DNA of 64,000 bases. Origin: Micromonospora halophytica (GTDB lineage: Bacteria; Actinomycetota; Actinomycetes; Mycobacteriales; Micromonosporaceae). The notes beneath the pieces are model-generated. The model made no database searches and was not told the DNA's origin. It worked only from the letters and a program-made list of their open reading frames with translations. Every line of letters starts with the position of its first letter. Positions within the stretch are counted from its first letter, which is position 1. Positions 24,983-34,030 of the stretch are shown here, piece by piece. The stretch is from positions 222,241-286,240 of the forward strand of contig NZ_FMDN01000001.1 of assembly GCF_900090245.1 (NCBI RefSeq), written 5' to 3'. The position numbers were made by a program, and so were the translations under genes.

Positions 24983-25921
24983 ATGCTCCGCTTCATTCTG
25001 CGGCGACTGCTCCAGATGGTCCTCGCCTTCTTCGGGACCACGCTGATCGTCTACGCGCTGATGTTCGCCGGCCAGGGCGATCCCATCCAGGCGCTGGCCG
25101 AGGAACGACCGGTCACCGCCGCCCAGCGGGCATACCTGACCGAGAAGTACCACCTCGACGCGACCGGGGTGGGCGGCTTCTTCTACCGCTACTTCGACTA
25201 CATCTCCAACCTGCTCCGGGGCGACCTCGGGCAGTCCCTCACCGGCCGCCAGATCGGCGACATCCTCGCCGCGGCCTGGCCGGTCACCGTGAAGCTGGCG
25301 CTCATCGCGATGGTGGTGACCGTCGTCTTCGGCGTCACCGCGGGCGTGATCGCCGGCATCCGGCGGGCCAGCGTCTTCGACAACTCCACGCTGGTGCTCA
25401 CCCTGCTGGTGCTCGGCATCCCGACCATCGTGCTGGCCCCGCTCGCGCAGTACTTCCTCGGCGTGCGGTGGCAGCTCTTCCCACCCACCGCCGGCGCCGA
25501 CCCCGACCTGTACGCGCTGCTGCTGCCCGGCATCGTGCTCGGCTCGCTCTCGCTTGCCACCGCGCTGCGGCTGACCCGTACCTCGGTGGCGGAGAACCTG
25601 CGCGCCGACTACGTCCGTACCGCCCGTTCCAAGGGCCTGGTCAAGCGGCGGATCGTCGGCGTGCACGTGCTGCGCAACTCGCTCATCCCGGTGATCACCT
25701 TCCTCGGCGTCGAACTGGGCAACCTGATGAGCGGCGCGATCATCACCGAGGGCGTCTTCAACATCCCCGGCGTGGGCTTCAACCTGTTCCGCGGGATCCG
25801 CACCGAGGACGGCCCGCTGGTGGTGGGCATCGTCAGCGTGCTGGTCGTGGTCTACCTCGTCTCCAACCTGGTGGTGGACGTCCTGTACGCCGTACTCGAT
25901 CCGAGGATCCGCTATGAGTGA
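24983..25921 (+). CDS. Oligopeptide ABC transporter permease, OppB type (operon 1)
   Basis: The 312-aa membrane protein (MLRFILRRLLQMVLAFFGTT start) has six helices and the binding-protein-dependent EAA loop (DYVRTARSKGLVKRRIVGVHV near residue 215) that contacts the ATPases. It pairs with the OppC protein encoded next. ATG 24983 follows an AGAGAG purine run. The stop codon overlaps an ATG that opens a 9-codon mini-cistron leading into the next gene. Confidence 0.95.
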   Translation: MLRFILRRLLQMVLAFFGTTLIVYALMFAGQGDPIQALAEERPVTAAQRAYLTEKYHLDATGVGGFFYRYFDYISNLLRGDLGQSLTGRQIGDILAAAWPVTVKLALIAMVVTVVFGVTAGVIAGIRRASVFDNSTLVLTLLVLGIPTIVLAPLAQYFLGVRWQLFPPTAGADPDLYALLLPGIVLGSLSLATALRLTRTSVAENLRADYVRTARSKGLVKRRIVGVHVLRNSLIPVITFLGVELGNLMSGAIITEGVFNIPGVGFNLFRGIRTEDGPLVVGIVSVLVVVYLVSNLVVDVLYAVLDPRIRYE

Positions 25922-25943
25922 GCGCAGCGAGGTGCCGGCGTGA
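25914..25943 (+). CDS. Nine-codon mini-cistron MSERSEVPA coupling oppB1 to oppC1
   Basis: ATG 25914 overlaps the last sense codons of oppB1 (ATGAGTGA), and the TGA at 25941 overlaps the GTG start of oppC1 (GTGA). The mini-frame therefore bridges the whole gap with no untranslated base, as expected for translational coupling. The core AGTGAGCGCAGCGA is a repeat also present at 26914 and, on the other strand, at the same junction of operon 2. Whether the peptide itself matters is unknown. Confidence 0.45.
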   Translation: MSERSEVPA

Positions 25944-26896
25944 ATGATTTCGAGACCGTGGCGGCGTCGGAGAACCAGGGCGCGCGGCGGGGTGTGTCGG
26001 GCGAGCCCGGGACGCCCAACCAGGTCGGCGTACCGCAGAAGCCACGCAGCCTGGCCGGCGACGCCTGGCGCGACCTGCGCCGCAAGCCGGTCTTCTGGAT
26101 CAGCCTGACCCTGGTCGTGCTGGTCGCCGCGATGGCCGCCGCACCCTCGCTCTTCACCGCGAACGACCCGCGCGACTGCGTCCTGTCCCGGCAGCACGCC
26201 GGGCCGTCCGGCGGGGCCGTCTTCGGGTACGACTTCCAGGGCTGCGACACGTACGCCCGGGCGGTGTACGGCGCCCGCGCCTCGCTGCTGGTCGGCGCCC
26301 TCTCCGCGCTGCTCACCGGCCTGATCGCGCTGGTCATCGGGATGGTGGCCGGCTACTTCGGCCGCTGGGTGGACGCGGTACTCTCCCGCGTCATCGACAT
26401 CGTGCTCGGCATCCCGCTGCTGCTCGCCGCGATCGTGCTGCTCAAGCGGGTCGCCAGCGACAGTTCGGCGGTCCGGATCGCCGCGGTGATCTTCGTGCTG
26501 GCGGTGCTCGGCTGGACCACCGCCGCCCGGGTGGTCCGCTCCTCGGTGATCACCGCCAAGGAGCAGGACTACGTCGCCGCGGCCCGGATGCTCGGCGCGG
26601 GCGACGGTCGGATCATGTGGCGGCACATCCTGCCGAACGCGCTCGCCCCGGCGATCGTGGTGCTCACCATCGCACTCGGCTCGTTCATCGCCGCCGAGGC
26701 CACGCTGAGCTTCCTCGGCATCGGTCTCAAGGCGCCGACCATCTCCTGGGGCATCGACATCGACGCCGGCCGGGTGCACATGCGGGAGTCGGCGACGCCG
26801 CTGGTCGTACCGTCCGCCTTCCTGGCGCTGACCGTGCTCGCCTTCATCATGCTCGGCGACGCGATCCGCGACGCCTTCGACCCGAAGCTGCGGTGA
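25940..26896 (+). CDS. Oligopeptide ABC transporter permease, OppC type (operon 1)
   Basis: The 318-aa protein has a long cytoplasmic N-terminus (about 50 residues), then LRRKPVFWISLTLVVLV as first helix, five more helices and the EAA loop (DYVAAARMLGAGDGRIMWRHI near residue 210). It forms the heterodimeric channel with the OppB protein. GTG 25940 is shared with the stop of a mini-cistron. The N-terminal extension is not conserved in the operon 2 paralogue. Confidence 0.94.
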   Translation: MNDFETVAASENQGARRGVSGEPGTPNQVGVPQKPRSLAGDAWRDLRRKPVFWISLTLVVLVAAMAAAPSLFTANDPRDCVLSRQHAGPSGGAVFGYDFQGCDTYARAVYGARASLLVGALSALLTGLIALVIGMVAGYFGRWVDAVLSRVIDIVLGIPLLLAAIVLLKRVASDSSAVRIAAVIFVLAVLGWTTAARVVRSSVITAKEQDYVAAARMLGAGDGRIMWRHILPNALAPAIVVLTIALGSFIAAEATLSFLGIGLKAPTISWGIDIDAGRVHMRESATPLVVPSAFLALTVLAFIMLGDAIRDAFDPKLR

Positions 26897-26903
26897 GGCT
26901 CCC

Positions 26904-26966
26904 ATGCGAGCGCGAGGAGTGAGCGGAGCGAGCCCCGCAGTCGCGAGCGAAAGGCCAACTCTGTGA
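26904..26966 (+). CDS. Twenty-codon mini-cistron bridging oppC1 and oppD1
   Basis: The frame [20 protein letters not shown] starts 7 nt after the oppC1 stop, and its TGA (26964-26966) overlaps the GTG start of oppD1. It contains the same nucleotide core (AGTGAGCGGAGCGA) as the MSERSEVPA mini-cistron but read in another frame, which argues that the DNA/RNA element and the stop/start overlap, rather than the peptide, are maintained. Confidence 0.4.
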   Translation: MRARGVSGASPAVASERPTL

Positions 26967-28000
26967 CCCGGTCCGCCGTCCACCCGACCCCGGCCTCACC
27001 GACCCCGCCCGGCGGGCACCTGCTCGACGTGCGCGACCTGCACATCGAGTTCCGCACCGGCGAGGGCGTCGCCAAGGTGATCAACGGGGTGTCGTACCAC
27101 CTGGACCCCGGGGAGACCCTGGCCGTGCTGGGCGAGTCCGGCTCCGGCAAGTCGGTCACCGCCCAGGCGATCATGGGCATCCTCGACACTCCCCCGGCGG
27201 TGATCCGCTCCGGCCAGATCCTCTACCAGGGCCGGGACCTGCTGGCCCAGCCCGAGGAGCAGCGCCGGCAGGTACGCGGCCGGGAGATCGCGATGATCTT
27301 CCAGGACGCCCTCTCCGCGCTCAACCCGGTCTTCGGAGTCGGCTGGCAGATCGGCGAGACGCTGCGCCAACGCGAGGGGATGAGCAGGGCCGACGCCCGC
27401 AGGCGGGCGATCGAGCTGATGGACCTGGTGAAGATCCCCGGCGCGGCGGGGCGGATCGGCGACTACCCGCACCAGTTCTCCGGCGGCATGCGCCAGCGCG
27501 TCATGATCGCGATGGCGCTCGCCATGAACCCGAAGGTGCTGATCGCCGACGAGCCGACCACCGCGCTGGATGTGACCGTGCAGGCCCAGATCATGGACCT
27601 CCTCGCCGACCTGCGCCGGGACCTGGACATGGCGATGATCCTGATCACCCACGACCTCGGCGTGGTCGCCGGTGTCGCGGACCGGATCGCCGTCATGTAC
27701 GCCGGCCGGATCGTCGAGCACGCCGACGTCCGCTCGCTGTACCGGACGCCGGCCCACCCCTACACGAAGGGCCTGCTGGAGTCGATCCCGCGCCTGGACG
27801 TGCGCGGCCAGGCGCTGTCCACGATCAAGGGATTGCCGCCGAACCTGATGCGCATCCCCTCCGGCTGCCCGTTCCACCCCCGGTGCCCGTACGCACAGCA
27901 GGTCTGCGTGGATGTGGTGCCGCACGACCTGGTCCTCGGCGACGGCCGGACCAGCGCGTGCCACTTCGCGCAGGAGGTCCGTGATGACAGCGCCCGCTAG
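26963..28000 (+). CDS. Oligopeptide ABC transporter ATPase, OppD type (operon 1)
   Basis: The 345-aa ATPase has Walker A GESGSGKS near residue 53, signature [12 protein letters not shown], Walker [13 protein letters not shown] and H-loop ITHDLGVV. The C-terminal OppD/F domain ([18 protein letters not shown], Cys-rich) may hold an iron-sulfur cluster, as in related peptide transporters. GTG 26963 overlaps the stop of a mini-cistron; it also overlaps the next gene by 17 nt. Confidence 0.95.
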   Translation: MTRSAVHPTPASPTPPGGHLLDVRDLHIEFRTGEGVAKVINGVSYHLDPGETLAVLGESGSGKSVTAQAIMGILDTPPAVIRSGQILYQGRDLLAQPEEQRRQVRGREIAMIFQDALSALNPVFGVGWQIGETLRQREGMSRADARRRAIELMDLVKIPGAAGRIGDYPHQFSGGMRQRVMIAMALAMNPKVLIADEPTTALDVTVQAQIMDLLADLRRDLDMAMILITHDLGVVAGVADRIAVMYAGRIVEHADVRSLYRTPAHPYTKGLLESIPRLDVRGQALSTIKGLPPNLMRIPSGCPFHPRCPYAQQVCVDVVPHDLVLGDGRTSACHFAQEVRDDSAR

Positions 28001-29004
28001 CCCGGCCAAGGTCCGCGGCGAGACGATCCTCGCCGTCGACGACGTGGTCAAGCACTTCCCGATCACCCAGGGCGTGCTGTTCCAGCGGCAGGTCGGCGCG
28101 GTCAAGGCCGTCGACGGGGTGAGCTTCGAACTGCGCCGGGGCGAGACGCTCGGCGTGGTCGGCGAGTCCGGCTGCGGCAAGTCCACCCTCGCCCGGCTGC
28201 TCATGCGGCTGGAGACGCCGACCTCCGGCCGGGCCACCCTTGAGGGGCGGGACCTGTTCTCCGCCTCCGGGGCGCAGCTGCGCCGGCTGCGGCGCAACAT
28301 GCAGATGGTGATGCAGGACCCGTACACCTCGCTCAACCCGCGGATGACGGTCGGCGACATCATCGGCGAGCCGTTCGACATCCACCCGGAGGCCGCCCCG
28401 AAGGGCAGCAAACGCCGGCGGGTGCAGGAACTGCTGGACGTGGTCGGGCTCAACCCGGAGCACGTCAACCGGTACCCGCACCAGTTCTCCGGCGGCCAGC
28501 GGCATCGCCCGGGCGCTGGCGCTGCGCCCCGAGGTGATCGTCTGCGACGAGCCGGTCTCGGCACTGGACGTCTCCATCCAGGCCCAGGTGATCAACCTGC
28601 TGGGGCAGCTCCAGGACGAGTTCGGGCTGTCGTACATCTTCATCGCGCACGACCTGTCGGTGGTCCGGCACATCTCGGACCGGGTCGCGGTGATGTACCT
28701 CGGGAAGATCGTGGAGATCGGCACCGAGGAGGAGATCTACGAGCGGGCCACCCACCCGTACACCCAGGCGCTGCTGTCGGCAGTGCCGGTGCCGGACCCG
28801 GACGCCCGTGACGCGCGGACCATGATCCGGCTCACCGGCGACGTGCCGAGCCCCGCCGACCCGCCGTCCGGCTGCCACTTCCGCACCCGCTGCTGGAAGG
28901 CGCAGGAGGTCTGCGCCCGGGAGGAGCCGCACGCGGTCCCCCGCGCCGCCGACCCGCACCCCTCCGCCTGCCACTTCGCCGAGCTACGCCCACCGACCGC
29001 CTGA
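27984..29004 (+). pseudogene. Oligopeptide ABC transporter ATPase, OppF type, broken by an 11-bp deletion (operon 1)
   Basis: ATG 27984 opens an OppF ATPase with Walker A GESGCGKS and Q-loop [14 protein letters not shown]. At the signature [15 protein letters not shown] the sequence loses 11 bp at about 28500: CAGCGGCATCGCC replaces what operon 2 encodes as [10 protein letters not shown]. The frame shifts there, and the rest ([20 protein letters not shown]-loop, C-terminal Cys-rich domain) continues in another frame to 29004. The deletion lies between short repeats (GCGGCA and TCGGCAT), a slippage pattern. Without the signature and Walker B in frame the protein cannot hydrolyse ATP. Restart at GTG 28534 would give an ATPase half only. 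A sequencing error is possible. Confidence 0.85.
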
Positions 29005-29308
29005 CCCGGGGTCTGCCGGCCTGACCGCCACGGGCCGCAGCGGCGCGGGTGCCCACCAGGCCGGCGAGGTACAGGGTTCGTCCGCTACCGACGTGATGGC
29101 GTAGGTGGATCGCCGTCCCGATCCACCTACGCGATCAGGTCCGTAGCGACCGCACCACCCGCCGATGTCGTCGGGAACCCGCCCAGCGCCGATCGGGACA
29201 TGGTCACCCGTCACATCGGCGTGCCGTGGCGACAGCCGGTCGACGACACCGGGCGGGAACGGCGAGGCCCCGTCCCCCGGGGCGGGGACGGGGCCTCGGC
29301 CGAACAGG
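29005..29308. terminator. Convergent gap oppF1/purH with two strong hairpins
   Basis: No gene is seen. GCGTAGGTGGATC (29099-29111) pairs perfectly with 29120-29132, and the flanks extend it to about 30 bp with a few mismatches (about 29082-29149); it probably terminates the opp transcript. GAGGCCCCGTCCCC (29264-29277) pairs with 29284-29297 and lies 11 bp after the purH stop, a likely purH terminator. Confidence 0.65.
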
Positions 29309-30880
29309 TCAGTGGAAGAAGTGGCGGGTGCCGGTCAGGTACATCGTGACGCCGGCCCCCTTGCAGGCCGCGACGACCTCCTCGTCGCGGATGGACCCAC
29401 CGGGCTGCACGATCGCCTTGACCCCGGCCTCGATGAGGATCTTCGGCCCGTCGGCGAACGGGAAGAACGCGTCCGACGCGCAGACCGAGCCCCGGGCCCG
29501 CTCCGCACCGGCCCGGCTCACCGCGAGCTGCGCCGAGTCGACCCGGTTGACCTGGCCCATGCCGACGCCGACGGAGGCGCCGTCCTTGGCGAGCAGGATG
29601 GCGTTGCTCTTCACCGCGCGCACCGCCCGCCAGGCCAGCACGAGGTCGCGCAGGGTCGCCTCGTCGGCCGCCTCGCCGGTGGCGAGCCGCCAGTTGGCCG
29701 GGTCGTCGCCGGCAGCGTCGATCTTGTCGCGGGTCTGCACCAGCACGCCGCCGGTGACCTGCCGCCACTCGGTTGGCAGCGGGGCGAAGGCCGGGGCACG
29801 CAGCAACCGGATGTTCTTCTTGCCCTGGAGGATCTCCACCGCGCCGTCGTCGTAGCCGGGCGCCACCACGACCTCGGTGAAGATCTCGGCGACCTGCCGG
29901 GCCATCTCGACGGAGACGGGGCGGTTGACCGCGATCACGCCGCCGAACGCCGACACCGGGTCGCACTCGTGGGCCCTGCGGTGCGCCTCGGCGACGTCCA
30001 CGCCGACCGCGATGCCGCACGGGTTGGCGTGCTTGATGATCGCCACCGCCGGCTCGTCGGGGAAGTCGTTCGCGGCCCGCCAGGCGGCGTCCGCGTCGAC
30101 GTAGTTGTTGTAGGACATCTCCTTGCCGTGCAGCTGCTCGGCCTGGGCCAGGCCGGGCGGGCTGGACGGATCGGCGTACACGGCGGCGCCCTGGTGCGGG
30201 TTCTCGCCGTAGCGCAGCACCGCCTGGCGGCGCAGGGCCAGCCCGGCGAACTCCGGCCAGCCGTCCTCGGCCGGCGCGAGGGTGGTGGCGAACCACTCCG
30301 CGACGGCCACGTCGTAGTCGGCGATGTCGGCGAAGGCGCGGGCGGCCAGCGCCCGGCGCTGGGCCAGGGTGAAACCGCCCTCGGCGAGCGCGGCCAACAG
30401 CGCCGGGTACGCCGCCGGGTCGGTCACCACCGCGACCGAGTCGTGGTTCTTGGCGGCGGCCCGGACCATGGCCGGCCCACCGATGTCGATCTGCTCGACG
30501 CACTCGTCCTGGCTCGCGCCGGAGGCGACGGTGGCCTGGAACGGGTACAGATTGGAGACCAGCAGGTCGATCCCGGCGATGCCGTGCTCGTCGAGCTGGG
30601 CGGCGTGGGAGTCCTTGCGCAGGTCGGCGAGGAGGCCACCGTGGATCTTCGGGTGCAGGGTCTTCACCCGGCCGTCGAGGATCTCCGGGAAGCCGGTCAC
30701 CTGCTCCACCGGGGTCACCGGCACACCCGCGCCGGAGATCATCGACGCGGTGCTGCCGGTCGAGACGATCTCCACCCCGGCGTCGTGCAGCGCCCGGGCC
30801 AGGTCGACCAGGCCGCTCTTGTCGTAGACGCTGACCAGCGCGCGCCTGATCGGGCGACGCGCGTCCTGAGTGGCACTCAC
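29309..30880 (-). CDS. purH: AICAR formyltransferase / IMP cyclohydrolase
   Basis: The 523-aa bifunctional enzyme catalyses the last two steps of IMP synthesis. The IMP cyclohydrolase part is N-terminal ([18 protein letters not shown]), and the AICAR transformylase part carries the KHANPCG motif (Lys-His) near residue 255 and [11 protein letters not shown] near the end. GTG 30880 overlaps the purN stop by 4 nt, so the genes are coupled; this start also matches the family N-terminus better than GTG 30913. Formyl-THF would come from FolD. Confidence 0.96.
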   Translation of the reverse strand: MSATQDARRPIRRALVSVYDKSGLVDLARALHDAGVEIVSTGSTASMISGAGVPVTPVEQVTGFPEILDGRVKTLHPKIHGGLLADLRKDSHAAQLDEHGIAGIDLLVSNLYPFQATVASGASQDECVEQIDIGGPAMVRAAAKNHDSVAVVTDPAAYPALLAALAEGGFTLAQRRALAARAFADIADYDVAVAEWFATTLAPAEDGWPEFAGLALRRQAVLRYGENPHQGAAVYADPSSPPGLAQAEQLHGKEMSYNNYVDADAAWRAANDFPDEPAVAIIKHANPCGIAVGVDVAEAHRRAHECDPVSAFGGVIAVNRPVSVEMARQVAEIFTEVVVAPGYDDGAVEILQGKKNIRLLRAPAFAPLPTEWRQVTGGVLVQTRDKIDAAGDDPANWRLATGEAADEATLRDLVLAWRAVRAVKSNAILLAKDGASVGVGMGQVNRVDSAQLAVSRAGAERARGSVCASDAFFPFADGPKILIEAGVKAIVQPGGSIRDEEVVAACKGAGVTMYLTGTRHFFH

Positions 30881-31497
30881 GGAACGGTGACCTTTCTTCC
30901 GGTGATCGTCCAACCTTCACGAACCAGGCGGCCGACCTGCTCGACGAGCTGGCGGCGCTCGGCTTCCTTGATGCGCTCGGTGAGCGTCTCCTCGTCGTCG
31001 TCCTCGCGCACCGGCACGGCGACCTGCGCGACGATCGGCCCGGTGTCCATCCCGGCGTCGACGAAGAAGAGCGTGGCCCCGGTGATCTTGACGCCGTAGG
31101 CGAGCGCGTCGCGGGGGCCGTGAATACCGGGGAACGCCGGCAGCAGGGTGTTGTGCGTGTTCAGGTAGCGGTCGCCGAAGGCGGCGAGGAAGTGCGGCCC
31201 GACCAGCTTCAGGAAACCCGCCGAGATGACCAGGTCCGGCCGGTGCTCCGCGACGTGCGCGGTCAGCGCCTTGTCCCAGTCCTCGCGGGTCGGATGGTCC
31301 TTCACCCGGTCGACGAAGGTCGGCACCCCGGCGGCGACGGCCCGGTCCAGGCCGGCGATCCCGTCCCGGTCGGCGCCGACGGCGACCACCTGCGCCCCGT
31401 ACGCGGGGTCGGCGGCGGCATCCAGCAGCGCCTGGAGGTTGCTGCCGGATCCGGAGACGAGGACGACGAGGCGGGCGACGGACGCAGGCTCGGTCAC
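30877..31497 (-). CDS. purN: Phosphoribosylglycinamide formyltransferase (GART)
   Basis: The 206-aa enzyme transfers a formyl group from 10-formyl-THF to GAR in purine synthesis. Signatures are [15 protein letters not shown] at the phosphate-binding N-terminus, [20 protein letters not shown] (catalytic Asn-His region) and [13 protein letters not shown]. It is the first gene of the purN-purH operon. GTG 31497 is the most upstream plausible start. Confidence 0.96.
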   Translation of the reverse strand: MTEPASVARLVVLVSGSGSNLQALLDAAADPAYGAQVVAVGADRDGIAGLDRAVAAGVPTFVDRVKDHPTREDWDKALTAHVAEHRPDLVISAGFLKLVGPHFLAAFGDRYLNTHNTLLPAFPGIHGPRDALAYGVKITGATLFFVDAGMDTGPIVAQVAVPVREDDDEETLTERIKEAERRQLVEQVGRLVREGWTITGRKVTVP

Positions 31498-31641
31498 CGG
31501 GTCACCCTATCGGGCAGGTCGGAACGCCCAGCGATCGGGCAGCGGCGATTCGGGTGATCACGCACGTCGCACGTTCGCGATACGCTGCCCGTCGCCCGGT
31601 GGCTAAGCGCACGCCGCCACCGCACCCTTCAGAAATGATCA

Positions 31642-31658
31642 GGCACGGTCACCGTGCC
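31642..31658. promoter_or_regulatory. 17-bp palindrome upstream of the CD225 gene
   Basis: GGCACGGTCACCGTGCC is a perfect inverted repeat with a one-base centre, 25 bp before the start codon at 31683. It may be an operator or a 5'-leader hairpin. Confidence 0.35.
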
Positions 31659-31682
31659 GACGAACGAGGAGCACGAAGACCA

Positions 31683-31988
31683 ATGCAGCCCGGTTACCCG
31701 AACCCCGCCCAGCCTGAGCCGATCAACAACAACATGACGATGTCCATCGTCGCCATCTTCTTCTTCTGGCCGCTGGCCATCCCCGCCATCATCAACGCCT
31801 CGAAGGTCAACCCGCTGCTCCAGCAGGGCGACTACGCGGGCGCGCAGGCGGCCGCCGCCGAGTCGAAGAAGTGGTCGAAGTGGGCCATCATCATCGGTTG
31901 CGTCTGGCTCGCCATCATCCTGGTGTGCTGCCTCGCCGGTGGCCTGGCCGGCGTGGTGGGCGGCACCGCCGACACGAGCAGCTACTGA
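31683..31988 (+). CDS. CD225/dispanin-family small membrane protein
   Basis: The 101-aa protein has two hydrophobic segments: a re-entrant-like first one (MTMSIVAIFFFWPLAIPAII, about 18-40) followed by NASKVNPLLQQGDYAGAQAAAAESKKW, then a C-terminal helix (about 68-92). This is the CD225 layout. Bacterial members have no established function. It is followed 24 bp later by a DUF4190 protein with which it may form a unit. ATG 31683 has a GAGGAG ribosome site. Confidence 0.85.
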   Translation: MQPGYPNPAQPEPINNNMTMSIVAIFFFWPLAIPAIINASKVNPLLQQGDYAGAQAAAAESKKWSKWAIIIGCVWLAIILVCCLAGGLAGVVGGTADTSSY

Positions 31989-32012
31989 CGATCAGCGACT
32001 GAGGAGCTTCGC

Positions 32013-32621
32013 ATGCAGCCCGGACATCCCGGTCAGGACCCGTACGGCCAGCAGCCCTCGCACGACCCGTACGGCCAGCCCGGCCCGGGTCAGCCGTACG
32101 GGCAGCAGCCGGACCCGTACGCCCAGCCGCCGCAGGCGCCGTACGGGCAGCAGCCCCACGACCCGTACGCCGCACCGCAGGCCCCGTACGGCCAGCAGCC
32201 CACCTCGGGCCAGCCGTACGGCCAGCCGGTTTCGGGGGACCCGTACGCGCCGACCTCCGGGCAGCCCTACGGGCAGCCGTACCAGGACCCGTACGGTCAG
32301 CAGCAGCCCTACGGCCTGCCGACCTACCCGAACGCCGGGTACCAGCAGCCGGGGGGCCAGCAGAACACCCTGGGCCTGGTGTCGATGATCCTCGGCATCG
32401 CCGCGATCCCGATGCTCTGCTGCTTCTTCCTGGGCCTCCCCCTGGGCATCGCCGCCACGATCACCGGATGGCTGGGCAAGCAGAAGGCCGACCAGGGGCT
32501 GGCCAGCAACGGCGGGCAGGCCAAGGCCGGCCTGATCTGCGGTGTGGTCGCCATCGGGCTGGGCATCCTGCTGATCATCCTCAACGTCGTGGCCAACGTC
32601 GCTCTGCCGACGCAGCCCTGA
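32013..32621 (+). CDS. DUF4190 membrane protein with a Pro-Tyr-Gly-Gln repeat region
   Basis: The first 115 of 202 residues are a low-complexity tract with about twelve PYGQ/PYAQ-type units, rich in Gln, Tyr, Pro and Gly, resembling disordered, condensate-forming segments. The C-terminal part is a DUF4190 domain with two membrane helices around LGLVSMILGIAAIPMLCCFF and AGLICGVVAIGLGILLIILN. The repeat is encoded by recurrent CCGTACGG octamers. It is the partner gene of the CD225 protein upstream; both are probably membrane proteins facing the cytoplasm with their disordered tails. Function unknown. Confidence 0.85.
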   Translation: MQPGHPGQDPYGQQPSHDPYGQPGPGQPYGQQPDPYAQPPQAPYGQQPHDPYAAPQAPYGQQPTSGQPYGQPVSGDPYAPTSGQPYGQPYQDPYGQQQPYGLPTYPNAGYQQPGGQQNTLGLVSMILGIAAIPMLCCFFLGLPLGIAATITGWLGKQKADQGLASNGGQAKAGLICGVVAIGLGILLIILNVVANVALPTQP

Positions 32622-32630
32622 CGCGCGAGA

Positions 32631-32668
32631 GCGGAAGGGGCGTCCCGGTCCACCGGGGCGCCCCTTCC
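32631..32668. terminator. Terminator hairpin after the DUF4190 gene
   Basis: A GGAAGGGGCG arm begins at 32631 and pairs with CGCCCCTTCC ending at 32668, with an inner CCCGG-tcca-CCGGG continuation. It lies between convergent genes and can serve both. Confidence 0.6.
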
Positions 32669-32734
32669 GCCTTCCGGCACAGGCCCGGACGCAGACCAGG
32701 CCGCCCGGGCGCAGGTCAGGGGCGTGGATCAGGG

Positions 32735-34030
32735 TCAGGGACGCGACGCCGCGCCGGCCAGGACCTTGCCGGCCGCCGCCCCGAGCAGCGCGCCGACCGC
32801 CACCACCGCGGTGGCCACCATCCCCACCTGCCAGGGCACCGGCCCGATCTCGGCCAGCCGGCCGCCGCCGAGCGGACCGCCGGAGGCCGCGGCGGCGAGG
32901 CCGGCGAGCAGGCCGACCACCGGCCCGGCGAGCGCCGCCGGCCCGAGCAGCGCCGGCCAGCCGGGCTCGGTCCGATCGTCGGGCGCCGGCCGCAGCAGCC
33001 GGCGGGAGAGCAGCCAGCCCGCCGCCATCCCGGCCAGCACCGGCACCGCGAGCAGCGCTGCCCCGAACCCGTCGACCGGGCCGCTGGGCAGGCCGGCGAG
33101 CAGGGGTACGGCCGGCAGCGCGCCCACCGTCACCTCGCTGGTGCGGATCGCCGTGCCGGTGCCGACGGCGAACCCGGGGCCGAGCAGGTAGGCGGTCGAC
33201 CAGACCGTGGCGTTGGGTGCGTACGCGAGGCTGACCAGGGTGATCCCGGCCTGCCCGGCCACTCCGGTCCGGTACGCCCCGATCATGTCGGCGGCATCAC
33301 CCCCGCCGGTCGCCACCGCCAGCCCGGCCGCCCCGGCACCCGCCCCGAACAGCAGCAGCCCGGCCACCAGCCCGGTGCGCACGCCGTCGCGCACCACCGC
33401 CGGGGCGCGCTCGGCGAGCAGGCCGGCGACACCGGTGGTGCGTACCGACCCGACCAGCGCGGCCAGCGTGCCGAAGACCGCGTACGTGAGCCCGGCGCGG
33501 ACCGGGGAGACGCTCAGCCCACCCGTGCCGACCAGCACCGCGGCGAGGACGCCGAGCAACGCGTACCCGGTGCCGACCGCGACCGCGGCGATGAGCGCCT
33601 GCCGGGGCGAGCGCCCCCCGCGCGCGCCCATGGCCCGGCTGGTGTGCACACCCGCCCGGGTCAGCCGCCAGATGATCAGCGCGGTGAGCGCCAGCGGGAC
33701 GAGACCGAGCGGGCCGGCCTCGGTGCGCAACGGGACGCCGTGGCCGAGCAGCCAGCCGGCCAGCCCGGCGCGCAGCACGCCGGTCACGGCGGCGGCGTCC
33801 TCGCTGAGCTGGGCCAGTCCCAGCACCAGGGCGACCGGCAGGTACGACGTGAGCGCCGCCCAGCCGGCGGCGAACACGGCGGCGACGGCGAGCGGCGCGC
33901 GGCTCCGGGACGACTCGGACCGGCGGGGGGCGGGCACCCGGAAACCCGACGCCGGCCGGCCGGGCGGGCGGGCGTCGGCGCGGACGCCGGCGGCGGGACG
34001 GCGTGGCTGATCAGGGGTGACCGAGGACAT
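32735..34030 (-). CDS. DUF6350 polytopic membrane protein
   Basis: The 431-aa protein begins with a basic, Pro-rich cytoplasmic segment (about 55 residues) followed by ten or more hydrophobic helices, matching the actinobacterial DUF6350 family. Some members are annotated as cell-division-related (PerM-like), but I see no motif that proves this. In many actinobacteria this gene is close to purN/purH, and the same neighbourhood is kept here. ATG 34030 is preferred; upstream sequence to 34204 is a poor-composition extension. Confidence 0.75.
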   Translation of the reverse strand: MSSVTPDQPRRPAAGVRADARPPGRPASGFRVPAPRRSESSRSRAPLAVAAVFAAGWAALTSYLPVALVLGLAQLSEDAAAVTGVLRAGLAGWLLGHGVPLRTEAGPLGLVPLALTALIIWRLTRAGVHTSRAMGARGGRSPRQALIAAVAVGTGYALLGVLAAVLVGTGGLSVSPVRAGLTYAVFGTLAALVGSVRTTGVAGLLAERAPAVVRDGVRTGLVAGLLLFGAGAGAAGLAVATGGGDAADMIGAYRTGVAGQAGITLVSLAYAPNATVWSTAYLLGPGFAVGTGTAIRTSEVTVGALPAVPLLAGLPSGPVDGFGAALLAVPVLAGMAAGWLLSRRLLRPAPDDRTEPGWPALLGPAALAGPVVGLLAGLAAAASGGPLGGGRLAEIGPVPWQVGMVATAVVAVGALLGAAAGKVLAGAASRP

